Shown piece after piece: positions 54,032 through 63,810 of a stretch of DNA of 64,000 nt. A program made the translations under genes and the position numbers. This DNA comes from Bin80 sp965261255. GTDB taxonomy: Bacteria; Bacteroidota; Rhodothermia; Rhodothermales; Bin80. The notes below the pieces were generated by a model. That model was not told where the DNA came from. It ran no database searches and saw only the letters and a program-made list of their open reading frames with translations. The stretch is taken from positions 1,550,001 through 1,614,000 of the forward strand of contig CBDHCQ010000004.1 of the NCBI GenBank assembly GCA_965261255.1. The letters are read 5' to 3'. The stretch's first letter is position 1. Each line of letters begins with the position of its first letter.

Positions 54032-54598
54032 ATGGCAGACACACTCATTCTAACACCGCAGCAGATTATCCGCAAAAAAGCGGCGGGTGAGCCCATTCAG
54101 CCGGACGATAATGCAATGACACGGAGGCATACGATCGTGGTTCTTGTTGAGAACTCAATCGGTGCATTCATACGTGTTATAAATATGTTCTCAGCCCGGG
54201 GATTCAATATTGACAGTGTTACAGTCGGTCCTACAGAGGACCCGAGTGTAAGCCGGATGAACATAGCGACAGCTGGAAACAGCCGTATTATTGCTCAGAT
54301 TCTGAGGCAGTTAAGCCGTCTAGTCGACACGATTGAAGTCATTGATCTCACGACAACTGATTTTGTAGAGCGGGAGTTGTGCCTGCTTAAGGTCTGCTAT
54401 ACAAAGGATTCCCGCTCCGAAATCCTAGATGTGAGTAATATTTTTCGGGGCAAGGTTGTCGACATCACCAATAAAACAATGACCTTTGAGTTGCGTGGTC
54501 CTTCTCAAAAAATTGATGCGTTCATCGACATGATGCTACCACATAATATTGTCGAAGTCGCTCGAAGCGGTCGTGTTGCTATGCAGCGCGACATATAA
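54032..54598 (+). CDS. ilvH: Acetolactate synthase small regulatory subunit
   Basis: ACT-domain regulatory subunit, 188 residues, giving feedback control by branched-chain amino acids. The ACT core is at about residues 33-105 (VVLVENSIGAFIRVINMFS; ARGFNIDSVTVGPTED). A second domain follows (RELCLLKVCY; KTMTFELRGPSQKIDAFI). About 30 residues precede the ACT domain, somewhat longer than in E. coli. Confidence 0.95.
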   Translation: MADTLILTPQQIIRKKAAGEPIQPDDNAMTRRHTIVVLVENSIGAFIRVINMFSARGFNIDSVTVGPTEDPSVSRMNIATAGNSRIIAQILRQLSRLVDTIEVIDLTTTDFVERELCLLKVCYTKDSRSEILDVSNIFRGKVVDITNKTMTFELRGPSQKIDAFIDMMLPHNIVEVARSGRVAMQRDI

Positions 54599-54629
54599 TC
54601 TGTAATCAAACACATTTACTTGGTAATAC

Positions 54630-55646
54630 ATGAAAATGCATTATAACGCCGATCCCAGCATTATCCTTGGGAGAAAGGTAGCAGTGATCGGATATGGAAG
54701 CCAGGGACACGCGCACGCCCTGAACTTACAGGACAGTGGCGCTACAGTTGCAGTTGGTCTGCGAGCCGGGTCCAGATCTGCCGGTAAAGCCCGTGCTAAG
54801 GGACTTAGAGTTGCGAGCATCGCTGATGCTGCGGCCTGGGGAGATGTAATAATGATCCTCATACCGGATCAGGATCAAAAGCGGGTTTACGAGGCAGAGA
54901 TCGCGGAGTACGTAGTACCAGGAAAAGCATTGGGCTTCGGCCATGGATTTAATGTGCACTATGACCAGATCAAAGCACCGGAAGGCGTGGATGTCTTTAT
55001 GGTAGCTCCCAAGGGTCCCGGACATCTTGTTCGCCGCACTTTCGAAGAAGGTAAGGGGACCCCTTGCCTTGTTGCGGTAGCACAGAATGCTACTGGTACG
55101 GCTCTTGATCTCGCGATCAGCTACGCTGACGCAATTGGAGGCACGCGCGCAGGCGTGATCGAAACCAACTTCAAGGACGAAACAGAAACCGACCTCTTTG
55201 GAGAGCAGGCAGTCCTGTGCGGAGGATCACAAGCGTTGATTCAAGCAGGATTTGAAACACTCGTTGAAGCAGGATATCCTGAGGAACTGGCTTACTTTGA
55301 GGTTCTCCATGAGTTGAAACTCATTGTAGACCTTTACTATGAAGGCGGGCTTTCGTATATGAACTACTCTATCAGTGATACTGCGGAGTATGGTAACTAT
55401 TCTCGCGGACAACGTGTTATAGGTCCTCAGGTGAAGGAGGAGATGAGACATATCCTTGACGAGATTCAATCTGGTGACTTTGCACGTGAATGGATCGCTG
55501 AATGCGAAGGAGGACAATCAGCGTTTCAGGCTTATAGAGATAAAACCGCGGCACACCCGGTAGAGAAAGTAGGCAAGCGATTGCGTAAGATGATGGCTTG
55601 GCTCAGAAAGAGTACCGATACAGTGGAAACCGCCAAGGCAGCTTAA
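54630..55646 (+). CDS. ilvC: Ketol-acid reductoisomerase
   Basis: Converts acetolactate to 2,3-dihydroxyisovalerate with NADPH and Mg2+. The 338-residue protein is the short class I form. It has the Rossmann motif IGYGSQGHAHALNLQDSG and the VFMVAPKGPGHLVR segment. ETEtype metal ligands lie in DLFGEQAVLCGG, and ELKLIVDLYYEGG is in the helical domain. Its TAA stop overlaps the leuB ATG. Confidence 0.97.
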   Translation: MKMHYNADPSIILGRKVAVIGYGSQGHAHALNLQDSGATVAVGLRAGSRSAGKARAKGLRVASIADAAAWGDVIMILIPDQDQKRVYEAEIAEYVVPGKALGFGHGFNVHYDQIKAPEGVDVFMVAPKGPGHLVRRTFEEGKGTPCLVAVAQNATGTALDLAISYADAIGGTRAGVIETNFKDETETDLFGEQAVLCGGSQALIQAGFETLVEAGYPEELAYFEVLHELKLIVDLYYEGGLSYMNYSISDTAEYGNYSRGQRVIGPQVKEEMRHILDEIQSGDFAREWIAECEGGQSAFQAYRDKTAAHPVEKVGKRLRKMMAWLRKSTDTVETAKAA

Positions 55647-56722
55647 TGCCCGGATATAAGATCGCAGTGCTCCCGGGTGACGGCATAGGACCAGAAGTCA
55701 CTCGGGAAGCCGAAAGGGCCGTGGTTACTGCTGCTCAGGCCTTTGATTTTGAGATTGAACTGGAACGCTGGCCAATAGGTGGCACAGCGCTTGAAAAGTT
55801 TGACATGCCTTTCCCCGATGCAACACGAGAGGCCTGTCTAGCCGCTGACGCTATTTTTCTGGGTGCGATCGGTGATCCTAAATGGGACCACGAAACCGGA
55901 AATCGAAGATGTGAAGCAGCCTTGCTTGCCTTGCGTAAAGCCTTGGGGGCCTACGCTAACTTGCGCCCCGTCATCGTACCTGAGAGTCTTGTAGGGGCCT
56001 CGCCCTTGCGGCCTGAGCGTGTAAGTGGTACGGACCTGCTTATCGTACGTGAGCTTACTGGCGGAATCTACTTCGGGGAACCCCGAAGCAGCGCAGAAGA
56101 TGTTGCGACAAATAGCATGGTCTATACCCGGAGCGAGGTTGAGCGTATTGCAAGAATTGCCTTCAGCCTCGCGGAAAAACGTCGAGGGCATCTCACCTCC
56201 GTAGATAAGGCTAATGTTCTTGAGGTTTCGCAACTTTGGCGTAGCGTTGTAACCGAGATTCATGAATCGGAATTCCCGAATGTAAAACTGGAACATCTGT
56301 ATATAGACAATGCAGCAATTCAGTTGATTCTTAACCCGTCTCAGTTTGACGTTATTTTGACCGGTAACCTGTTTGGAGATATTCTCAGCGATCTGGCAGG
56401 TACGCTCCCTGGCTCGCTCGGCATATTGCCCTCGGCGAGCATCGGTGGACTGGTCAACCTGTATGAGCCCGTTCATGGCAGTGCGCCTGATATAGCAGGC
56501 AAGGGATGGGCCAACCCTGGTGGTGCACTGCTTAGCGCGGTGATGCTACTCCAGGGATTGGGGGAGATGGAAGCTGGAATCCGTCTTCAGGACGGCATCG
56601 TAAATACACTGAACGAGGCGGTGCTTACCAGAGACCTGGGCGGAAGAGTCTCCACTACAGAATTTGCTGATTCGGTGCTTTCGCATGCATTCGATTTTGC
56701 TCCGACTGTGCCTATACAGTAG
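55646..56722 (+). CDS. leuB: 3-isopropylmalate dehydrogenase
   Basis: Oxidises and decarboxylates 3-isopropylmalate in leucine synthesis using NAD. It has 358 residues, starting MPGYKIAVLPGDGIGPEV. Other motifs are LRPVIVPE, RELTGGIYFG and the NAD-metal signature VILTGNLFGDILSD; EPVHGSAPDIAG is near the C-terminus. A longer frame from 55598 lies inside ilvC and is rejected in favour of the TAATG overlap. Confidence 0.97.
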   Translation: MPGYKIAVLPGDGIGPEVTREAERAVVTAAQAFDFEIELERWPIGGTALEKFDMPFPDATREACLAADAIFLGAIGDPKWDHETGNRRCEAALLALRKALGAYANLRPVIVPESLVGASPLRPERVSGTDLLIVRELTGGIYFGEPRSSAEDVATNSMVYTRSEVERIARIAFSLAEKRRGHLTSVDKANVLEVSQLWRSVVTEIHESEFPNVKLEHLYIDNAAIQLILNPSQFDVILTGNLFGDILSDLAGTLPGSLGILPSASIGGLVNLYEPVHGSAPDIAGKGWANPGGALLSAVMLLQGLGEMEAGIRLQDGIVNTLNEAVLTRDLGGRVSTTEFADSVLSHAFDFAPTVPIQ

Positions 56723-56739
56723 ACCAACAGATTGGCTAC

Positions 56740-58356
56740 ATGGCTGAAGATAAAGTACTGATATTCGAAACTACACTACGCGACGGCGAACAAGCCCCCG
56801 GTGCTTCGATGAATGTCGGAGAAAAGATCCGGATCGCGCAGCAGCTTGCCAAATTGAAGGTTGACATTATTGAGGCTGGGTTTCCCATTTCTTCGCCTGC
56901 ACAGTTTGAAGCGGTGCACCGCATCGGGCAGGAAATAGAAGGTCCAGTGATTGCTGCCCTTGCACGATCGATTGAAGCAGACATTGACGCCGCCGGGGAA
57001 GCGTTGCAAACGAGTACCAACGGGAGAATTCATACGTTCATCGGCACAAGCGATATTCACTTGGCCGCAAAGTTTGGAGCTGATAAATATGGACGTACGA
57101 TTGAAGCAAAGCGAGAATTCGTTCTTGAAATGGTTGACCGTGCCGTGCGGCAAGCATGCTCAATTACGAGTGATGTTGAGTTCAGTGCAGAAGATGCAGG
57201 ACGTACAGATATAGACTATTTGGTAAACGTCATTGAAGTGGCTGTTGCAGCAGGAGCCACAACAATCAACATTCCAGATACCACGGGTTACTGCGTGCCC
57301 AAAGAATACGCGGCCCTGTTTGATACCGTACGGCAACGATGTACGAACATAGACAGCGTCGTCCTGTCAGTACATTGTCATGACGATCTGGGGTTGGCGG
57401 TCGCAAATTCCCTGGCGGGAGTTTTAGCAGGTGCTCGTCAGGTTGAGTGTACAATTAACGGGATCGGTGAACGGGCAGGAAACGCCTCACTCGAGGAGGT
57501 GGTAATGGCACTCAATGTACGGAGACAGCTCTTCGGGGCCCATACAGGCGTTGAAACTACATTGCTCTCAGAAACCAGTAAAATGGTTTCGAGCGCTACC
57601 GGATTTCCTGTCCCTCCAAACAAGGCCGTAGTAGGGTCGAATGCTTTCAGTCATGAGGCCGGTATCCACCAACATGGAATACTCAAGAGCCGCGAGACCT
57701 ATGAAATCATGCGGGCGGAGGATGTGGGACAAAGTCCTGAGGCAATACGTCTTGGCCGACATTCAGGCAGGCATGGGCTCTTCAGCCGCCTGGAAAAACT
57801 GGGGTTTTTTGTAGGGGAGGAGCGCAGAGACAAGCTCTATAAGAAATTTGTAGAACTTGCTGACGACAAGAAGGAAATCTTTGATGAGGACCTTGTAGCG
57901 CTGGTGCAGGAGGCGAAAGGAGGGGGAGCCTCGGCGCATTATCGCTTGGAACATTTGTCGATTATTTCCGGCACGGGGCGAACATCAAGAGCAGATGTTT
58001 TGCTGTATCACAGTTCTTCGGATACATCCTGCCGCAAAATAGCAGAGGGAGATGGGCCTGTATCCGCCATTTATAACGCCATTGACATGGCAGCTGGCAG
58101 TCATCATGGGTTGATTTCCTATGGGATTCGATCCGTAGGTGAGGGAAAAGATGCTATGGGAGAGGTAAGCGTCCTAATCAGCGAAAATGGGGCACTCTTC
58201 CGAGGCGTAGCACGCCACACTGATGTACTCCAGGCCTCTGCTAACGCATACATACAAGCACTTAATCAGCTGGAGAACTTCAGAGCAAACAGCGAGGAAG
58301 AATTCGTATCTGATGGAATTATGCAGTCGTTTGATAGCGACGGAGGGCAAATATGA
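56740..58356 (+). CDS. leuA: 2-isopropylmalate synthase
   Basis: First committed step of leucine synthesis, condensing acetyl-CoA with 2-ketoisovalerate. The 538 residues include TTLRDGEQAPGASMN near residue 10, the metal motif VHCHDDLGLAVANSLAG near 210, and the C-terminal regulatory domain for leucine inhibition (GEVSVLISENGALFRGVA). Its TGA stop overlaps the leuC ATG (ATGA). Confidence 0.96.
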   Translation: MAEDKVLIFETTLRDGEQAPGASMNVGEKIRIAQQLAKLKVDIIEAGFPISSPAQFEAVHRIGQEIEGPVIAALARSIEADIDAAGEALQTSTNGRIHTFIGTSDIHLAAKFGADKYGRTIEAKREFVLEMVDRAVRQACSITSDVEFSAEDAGRTDIDYLVNVIEVAVAAGATTINIPDTTGYCVPKEYAALFDTVRQRCTNIDSVVLSVHCHDDLGLAVANSLAGVLAGARQVECTINGIGERAGNASLEEVVMALNVRRQLFGAHTGVETTLLSETSKMVSSATGFPVPPNKAVVGSNAFSHEAGIHQHGILKSRETYEIMRAEDVGQSPEAIRLGRHSGRHGLFSRLEKLGFFVGEERRDKLYKKFVELADDKKEIFDEDLVALVQEAKGGGASAHYRLEHLSIISGTGRTSRADVLLYHSSSDTSCRKIAEGDGPVSAIYNAIDMAAGSHHGLISYGIRSVGEGKDAMGEVSVLISENGALFRGVARHTDVLQASANAYIQALNQLENFRANSEEEFVSDGIMQSFDSDGGQI

Positions 58357-59648
58357 TGACAATCACAGAAAAGGTAATTGCGCGACATTGTGGCCGAAGC
58401 AGGGTCGTCCCGGGTGAGAGCGTTTGGGTAGATGTGGATATCCTGATGACGCATGATGTGTGTGGTCCGCCAACCATTGATATTTTCAAACGCGAGTTTG
58501 GAGAGGACGCGAAAGTCTGGGATCCAGAAAAGCTGGTGATACTACCTGATCACTACATTTTCACACAGAATCATCATGCAAATCGCAATGTTCGATTGCT
58601 GAGGGCATTTGCGGAAGAACATGACCTGCCACATTATTATGATGTAGGGACGCCACGCTACAAAGGCGTCTGCCACATGGCGCTTGCCGAAGAGGGCTTC
58701 AATCGCCCGGGATCATTGCTAATTGGCACCGACAGCCATACCTGCACCTCCGGGGCTTTTGGTATGTTTTCGACAGGAGTGGGGAATACAGATGCGGCGC
58801 TGATTATGGGAACAGGTAAGATCTGGTTGCGCGTGCCAGAAACTATGCGTTTCATATTCGAAGGTGTATTGCCCCCGTACTTGATGGCAAAGGATCTTAT
58901 TCTCGCCGTCATCGGGGATATCGGTTGTGATGGTGCCACCTATAGAGCCATGGAATTTGATGGAGAATCGGTGTATTCTTTATCCATGCAGGAACGGATG
59001 ACCTTGACGAATATGGCAATTGAGGCTGGGGGAAAGAACGGAATTATCGGGCCCGACGAGACAACGATTGAGTACGTACGCGCTCGTACGGATGCCCCCT
59101 TTGAATGTGTTTACAGTGACGAAGATGCACGATTTCATTCTGAATACAGGTACGATGTCTCCACCCTGGAGCCGGTTGTGGCTAAACCCCATCGGCCAGA
59201 CAACCGTGCGAGTGTTGTAGAAGTTGCTGGTACACGTCTAGATCGTGCCTATGTTGGTAGCTGTACCGGGGGAAAACTGGAGGATTTCCAGGCGGCAGCT
59301 CAGGTCATCAAGGGGCAGGAAGTGGTTATTGACACTTATATCGTACCAGCGACAACTGAAATTAGTAATGCGCTTCGCACAACTACACTTGATGGTACTA
59401 CCTTGTGGGATGTTTTTGTGGAGGCCGGATGCAAGATGGGGCAGGCGAGCTGTGCTGCATGCTTAGGGGGACCGCCAGACACTTTTGGACGCATGCAGGG
59501 AAGCGAGGTGGTTATTTCTACGACAAACCGGAATTTCCCTGGACGTATGGGATCCAAACAGGCCTCAGTTTATCTCGCATCACCGCTGACGGTGGCAGCA
59601 AGTGCGCTTAACGGCGTGATTACTGATCCACGTGAGGTCTTTGTATAG
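58353..59648 (+). CDS. leuC: 3-isopropylmalate dehydratase large subunit
   Basis: Fe-S aconitase-family subunit that isomerises 2- to 3-isopropylmalate with LeuD. At 431 residues it is the shorter archaeal/thermophile-like type, about 35 residues shorter than E. coli LeuC. Fe-S and substrate motifs include GTDSHTCTSGAFGMF, YVGSCTGGKLEDF and ASCAACLGGPPDTFG, which hold the three cluster cysteines. It overlaps leuA by 4 bases. Confidence 0.93.
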   Translation: MMTITEKVIARHCGRSRVVPGESVWVDVDILMTHDVCGPPTIDIFKREFGEDAKVWDPEKLVILPDHYIFTQNHHANRNVRLLRAFAEEHDLPHYYDVGTPRYKGVCHMALAEEGFNRPGSLLIGTDSHTCTSGAFGMFSTGVGNTDAALIMGTGKIWLRVPETMRFIFEGVLPPYLMAKDLILAVIGDIGCDGATYRAMEFDGESVYSLSMQERMTLTNMAIEAGGKNGIIGPDETTIEYVRARTDAPFECVYSDEDARFHSEYRYDVSTLEPVVAKPHRPDNRASVVEVAGTRLDRAYVGSCTGGKLEDFQAAAQVIKGQEVVIDTYIVPATTEISNALRTTTLDGTTLWDVFVEAGCKMGQASCAACLGGPPDTFGRMQGSEVVISTTNRNFPGRMGSKQASVYLASPLTVAASALNGVITDPREVFV

Positions 59649-59665
59649 CCGTAAAATCAAAAGTT

Positions 59666-60244
59666 ATGGAATCCAATATTCGTGGCTTAGCCTATGTGGT
59701 GGGTGACGCGATTGATACCGATCAAATCATTCCCGCAGAACATCTTGTCTACAGTCTAAGGAAGCCCGAGGAACGACGCATGTATGGCCGATTCGCCATG
59801 AGTGGTATACCGGTGCAGGTTCAGGGACTCCCCGAAGGCCACATACCATTTACTGAACCGGATAAGTACGAGAGCAAGTTCACTTTCGTCATAGGCGGGA
59901 CAAACTTTGGATGTGGCTCTTCCCGTGAGCATGCACCATTTGCATTGACCGAAGCGGGTGCAAAAGTTGTTGTAGCCGAGAGTTACGCGCGCATTTTTTA
60001 CCGAAATACGATCGATGGCGGCTTTGTTGTTCCTTTTGAAGCTCTCGGAAAGATTAATGATCAAATAAGTACGGGGGATGATCTTGAATTGGATACCCGG
60101 ATAGGGCAGCTGACCAATCATACCACCGGCAAAGAGTATTTGCTAAAACCACTTGGAGATGTAGCAGAAATTCTCAGCGCAGGCAACGTATTTGAATATG
60201 CAAGAAGAAACGGCCTGATCGCCCCATCTGATGAAAGACATTGA
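59666..60244 (+). CDS. leuD: 3-isopropylmalate dehydratase small subunit
   Basis: Swivelling subunit that completes the LeuCD isomerase. Its 192 residues contain the motif NFGCGSSREHAPFAL near residue 82 and DAIDTDQIIPA near 14. It matches the short subunit type that goes with the short LeuC. Its last 14 bases overlap cimA. Confidence 0.94.
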   Translation: MESNIRGLAYVVGDAIDTDQIIPAEHLVYSLRKPEERRMYGRFAMSGIPVQVQGLPEGHIPFTEPDKYESKFTFVIGGTNFGCGSSREHAPFALTEAGAKVVVAESYARIFYRNTIDGGFVVPFEALGKINDQISTGDDLELDTRIGQLTNHTTGKEYLLKPLGDVAEILSAGNVFEYARRNGLIAPSDERH

Positions 60245-61838
60245 ATTATTTGACACCACACTTCGTGATGGTACACAAGGCGAGCATGTAACGTTATCGG
60301 TCACTGACAAAGTCCGGATAGCGCATAGACTGGATGCTTTTGGTATCGGCATCATCGAGGGGGGCTGGCCTGGATCAAACCCGAAAGATCAGGAGTTCTT
60401 TGAGCTGGTCAGAAAGGAGAATTGGCAGCAGGCAAGCATTTGTGCCTTTGGATCAACCCGTCATCCCCGGAACGCCCCAGATCAGGATCCCAATTTACGG
60501 GCGATGATAGCGGCGGAAACAGATACGGTGTCCATATTTGGGAAGAGTTGGCTTTTGCATGTTCGGCATGCACTCAATGTGTCGCCGGACGAAAACCTGG
60601 ACATGATTTTCGGATCAGTGGAATGGTTAACATCACATGACCGTCGGGTGATTTATGACGCAGAACATTTTTTTGACGGTTACAAGGATGATCCCGAATA
60701 TGCATTAACCACACTCAACGCCGCTTTGGTAGCGGGTGCAGATGTTCTGGCCTTATGCGACACGAATGGGGGTACCATGCCGACGGAGATTCAGCGAATC
60801 ACCGAGCAGGTATGCACAAAGATTGATAGTTGCGTTATAGGCATTCATGCACACAACGACAGTGGCCTTGGGACAGCAAATACTATCGCTGCCGTGGAGG
60901 CGGGGGCACGCCACGTTCAGGGTACGATCAATGGGATTGGTGAGCGCACCGGCAACGCGGACCTGTGCACCGTCATAGCCTGTCTTCAGCATAAGCTGGG
61001 CTATACTTGTGTTTCCGAGGAGCAATCGTCTTCACTGGCAGATCTCAGCCAGTTTGTGTACGAGATATGCAATATGCTACCGATTGACCGTGCTCCGTTT
61101 GTCGGTCGCAGTGCCTTCGCACACAAGGGAGGCATTCATGTATCTGCAGTCATGAAGGAACCGCGTGCGTATGAGCATATGGATCCTGAACTTGTAGGAA
61201 ACAAGCGACGCGTGCTGGTTTCAGACTTATCGGGTCAATCAAACGTGCGCTACAAAGCACAGGAATTAGGTATATCACTTGACAAGCGCGATGAAGCCCG
61301 ACTTGCGGTCCAGCGCATCAAGGAGCTTGAGCACCTCGGGTATGAATTTCAGGGGGCGGAAGCATCTTTTGAATTACTCTTGCGCACGATACGAGGCGAG
61401 AATACGGAGATGTTCAAACTGGATCGTCTGCGGGTACATAGTGAGCAAAATGAGCATGGATCTGAGTGGTCCGAGGCCACCGTTGCCATTTTTGTCGGCG
61501 AGCATCGGGAGCTTGCAGTGAGTGAGGGAGTCGGTCCAGTGGACGCTTTATCCAATGCTCTCAAAAAAGCGCTCTGTCGTTTTTATCCCCGCTTGGAATC
61601 CGTACGGCTTGCAGACTACAAAGTACGTGTCCTCAGACCTGAAGACGCAACGGCAGCCTCGGTGCGCGTTTTGATTGAGCACCATGATACTAGCGGCGAA
61701 GCAATTTGGCACACTGTAGGAGTTTCGCCCAACATATTGGAAGCCAGTTGGCAGGCGCTGACCGATGGTGTGCGCTATTATCTTCTGAATTCTCAACCTG
61801 CTCAGGTTTTGGAAGCAGCAGAAGCAGAGCAATACTAA
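60231..61838 (+). CDS. cimA: Citramalate synthase
   Basis: Condenses pyruvate and acetyl-CoA to citramalate, the precursor that LeuCD and LeuB convert to 2-ketobutyrate for isoleucine. The 535-residue protein opens LFDTTLRDGTQGEHVTL and IIEGGWPGSNPKDQEFF, both typical of CimA rather than LeuA. The metal site is in GIHAHNDSGLGTANT. The C-terminal domain resembles the LeuA regulatory domain. It overlaps leuD by 14 bases and closes the operon. Confidence 0.93.
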   Translation: MKDIELFDTTLRDGTQGEHVTLSVTDKVRIAHRLDAFGIGIIEGGWPGSNPKDQEFFELVRKENWQQASICAFGSTRHPRNAPDQDPNLRAMIAAETDTVSIFGKSWLLHVRHALNVSPDENLDMIFGSVEWLTSHDRRVIYDAEHFFDGYKDDPEYALTTLNAALVAGADVLALCDTNGGTMPTEIQRITEQVCTKIDSCVIGIHAHNDSGLGTANTIAAVEAGARHVQGTINGIGERTGNADLCTVIACLQHKLGYTCVSEEQSSSLADLSQFVYEICNMLPIDRAPFVGRSAFAHKGGIHVSAVMKEPRAYEHMDPELVGNKRRVLVSDLSGQSNVRYKAQELGISLDKRDEARLAVQRIKELEHLGYEFQGAEASFELLLRTIRGENTEMFKLDRLRVHSEQNEHGSEWSEATVAIFVGEHRELAVSEGVGPVDALSNALKKALCRFYPRLESVRLADYKVRVLRPEDATAASVRVLIEHHDTSGEAIWHTVGVSPNILEASWQALTDGVRYYLLNSQPAQVLEAAEAEQY

Positions 61839-61941
61839 ACATCGCGGATTGGGGACGAGCGCCACTCTGCATGCAGAAACGCGTTGAGGGTGTACGCGCC
61901 TCTTCGTTCGTTGCCCCCACCTCGGAGGATCGGCCTGTAAA

Positions 61942-61962
61942 ACCGGGATAGTTAAGCCCGGT
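61942..61962 (-). terminator. Possible hairpin terminator at the end of argE
   Basis: ACCGGG and CCCGGT flank a 9-base loop. On the minus strand the stem is followed by TTTTAC. It overlaps the argE stop and sits between the convergent cimA and argE genes. The 6-bp stem and short T-run are weak. Confidence 0.35.
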
Positions 61963-63034
61963 AACAATGTTCAAAATATCCCTTTACAGCAGATTTATAG
62001 AAATCAACTGCCCGCATGACTTCCGATTTTTCCACGCATTCCTCTGCGGTATGCGATAACTCACTTTGGCCGGGACCAATCTTTACAGTGGGAACATCTT
62101 TCAGAAAGATCCAGTCGCTCGCGGTCGGGGACCCTATGGGTTCGATTCCGGGCAAAGCCTCCAAGCAGGCATCTACAATGCTCTCATTGGTCTCGGTGGA
62201 TACCGGTACGATGCGATCACTGTGAACGGTCACCTCTGACGTAACAGCCTCTCTGATTTGAGCAACGATCTCTTCGTGTGTGTAGGACGGTGTACTTCGA
62301 ATATCTAGATAGATTGTACACTGGTCGGGAATAACATTACGGGCCGTTCCCCCTTGTATAGTGGTGACGTTCAGACTGGTTGGCCCAAGAATAGGATGAA
62401 TTCGCTCGAAGGTGAGCTCAGACAATTGGCTAATATCTGCCACCGTCTTTAGAATAGCGTTTTCTCCAAGGGCATGACGGGCAGCATGTGCACTTTTTCC
62501 GATAGCATCAAGTCGCAATATTAGTAGCCCCTTCTGTGCAATGGTGGGTATCAAGCTGGTTGGCTCACCGATTAATGCAGCCTGTGGGCGGGGTAAATGT
62601 TTCTTCAATAATTTTCTCAACCCATTATTTTCATAATTGGTCTCCTCACATTCAGTCAAAGCAACAATAACTTGCCCATTTTTCGGTTTCCAACTTTCAG
62701 CCGCCAACTCTAGCAAAGCAGAAGTCATTGCGGCACCCGATGCCTTAGCATCAGACGCTCCTCTGCCATAGATTCGGCCGTTAATCTCGGCAGCATCAAA
62801 TGGAGGATAAGGGTGTCCAGAGGATGGGGGGACTACATCAAGGTGAGATGCCAGGAGCAGCTTATTTGGTCCAGACCCTATCCAAAAATAAAGGCTGTTC
62901 CCAACCCGTCGGGTTTGAATGCCCGCAGCATCCACGTAGGACTGCATGTGCGCGCATATCCCATCTTCTTCTCCGCTCAATGATGGGAATCTGATCATTG
63001 AGCTCAGCAGGTTCAGTACATTCCTTTCACTCAT
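61952..63034 (-). CDS. argE: M20 family N-acyl-amino-acid deacylase, ArgE-like
   Basis: Predicted zinc deacylase of 360 residues. Metal and catalytic residues are in LLASHLDVVPPSSG, YGRGASDAKAS and ALTECEETNYENNGL. A dimerisation domain follows (TIYLDIRSTPSYTHEEIVAQ). Neighbouring argB and argF' suggest it removes the acyl group from N-acetylcitrulline (or N-acetylornithine, or a succinyl form). The ATG at 63034 lies 2 bases after the argB stop; a TTG at 63040 is an alternative. DapE-type specificity is less likely here. Confidence 0.85.
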   Translation of the reverse strand: MSERNVLNLLSSMIRFPSLSGEEDGICAHMQSYVDAAGIQTRRVGNSLYFWIGSGPNKLLLASHLDVVPPSSGHPYPPFDAAEINGRIYGRGASDAKASGAAMTSALLELAAESWKPKNGQVIVALTECEETNYENNGLRKLLKKHLPRPQAALIGEPTSLIPTIAQKGLLILRLDAIGKSAHAARHALGENAILKTVADISQLSELTFERIHPILGPTSLNVTTIQGGTARNVIPDQCTIYLDIRSTPSYTHEEIVAQIREAVTSEVTVHSDRIVPVSTETNESIVDACLEALPGIEPIGSPTASDWIFLKDVPTVKIGPGQSELSHTAEECVEKSEVMRAVDFYKSAVKGYFEHCYRA

Positions 63035-63036
63035 GG

Positions 63037-63810
63037 TCAACCTGTAAGGACTGAAGTTGCATCCTGTTTTTGTAGTAAGTCATCTGCTCCGAGTATCCAT
63101 ACACTGGGAATGCCCGAAGCAAGCGCTTCACGCGCGATTCTCAGTTTTACCAGCATTCCTCCAGTAATCCAACCTTGGTCAATACCTACGGCTTCGTCGG
63201 TAGGTGAACACGTTCGTAGTAATGATTCTGGATCGGCGGGGTCTTGCAGTACTCCTCCGGTATCTGTTACAAGTAATAACTCCTCCGCTTGTGTGGCTAT
63301 AGCGAGGGCACCCGCCACGGTATCCGCATTGATATTGTATCGTTGGCCAGTTGTATCAACGCCGAGTGGGGCTATAATCGGAATGAATCCAGCATCGGAT
63401 ACGGCCTCAATCAGGGTTGTGTCTACTGAGACTATTTCGCCTACCCATCCAAAGTCGACCATTTCATCATTGATCAGCCATGGTTCACGCCTGCGAACAT
63501 TTAGTATAGGGCCATCCACCCCGCTGAGCCCGACTGCTCTGAATCCATGAGTACTGGCCTGTGCAACTAGCCGTACGTTTATGGCACCCCGCATGGTCCA
63601 CTCAGCAATACTTAGGTCTAGATCTCCGGTTACCCGCCGTCCGTTAATAATCCGAGGTGTATGTCCCAAACGGTTTGCCAGGCGAGAAGATTGTACACCG
63701 CCTCCGTGGATAATGATGGGCGGAGACTTAATCAGTTTGAGCTGATCCCAAAAGTGATCTAGGTTATCGAGTATACCGCCACCAATTTTGATGATGACTG
63801 GAGCTCTCAT
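63037..63810 (-). CDS. argB: Acetylglutamate kinase family
   Basis: Phosphorylates N-acetylglutamate (or N-succinylglutamate) in arginine synthesis. Its 257 residues have the amino-acid-kinase motifs VIIKIGGGILDN, IIIHGGGVQSSRLANRLG, YNINADTVAGALA and ITGGMLVKLRIA. The ATG overlaps the stop of the upstream carbamoyltransferase gene (ATGA), and argE follows after 2 bases. Acyl preference cannot be read here. Confidence 0.93.
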   Translation of the reverse strand: MRAPVIIKIGGGILDNLDHFWDQLKLIKSPPIIIHGGGVQSSRLANRLGHTPRIINGRRVTGDLDLSIAEWTMRGAINVRLVAQASTHGFRAVGLSGVDGPILNVRRREPWLINDEMVDFGWVGEIVSVDTTLIEAVSDAGFIPIIAPLGVDTTGQRYNINADTVAGALAIATQAEELLLVTDTGGVLQDPADPESLLRTCSPTDEAVGIDQGWITGGMLVKLRIAREALASGIPSVWILGADDLLQKQDATSVLTG

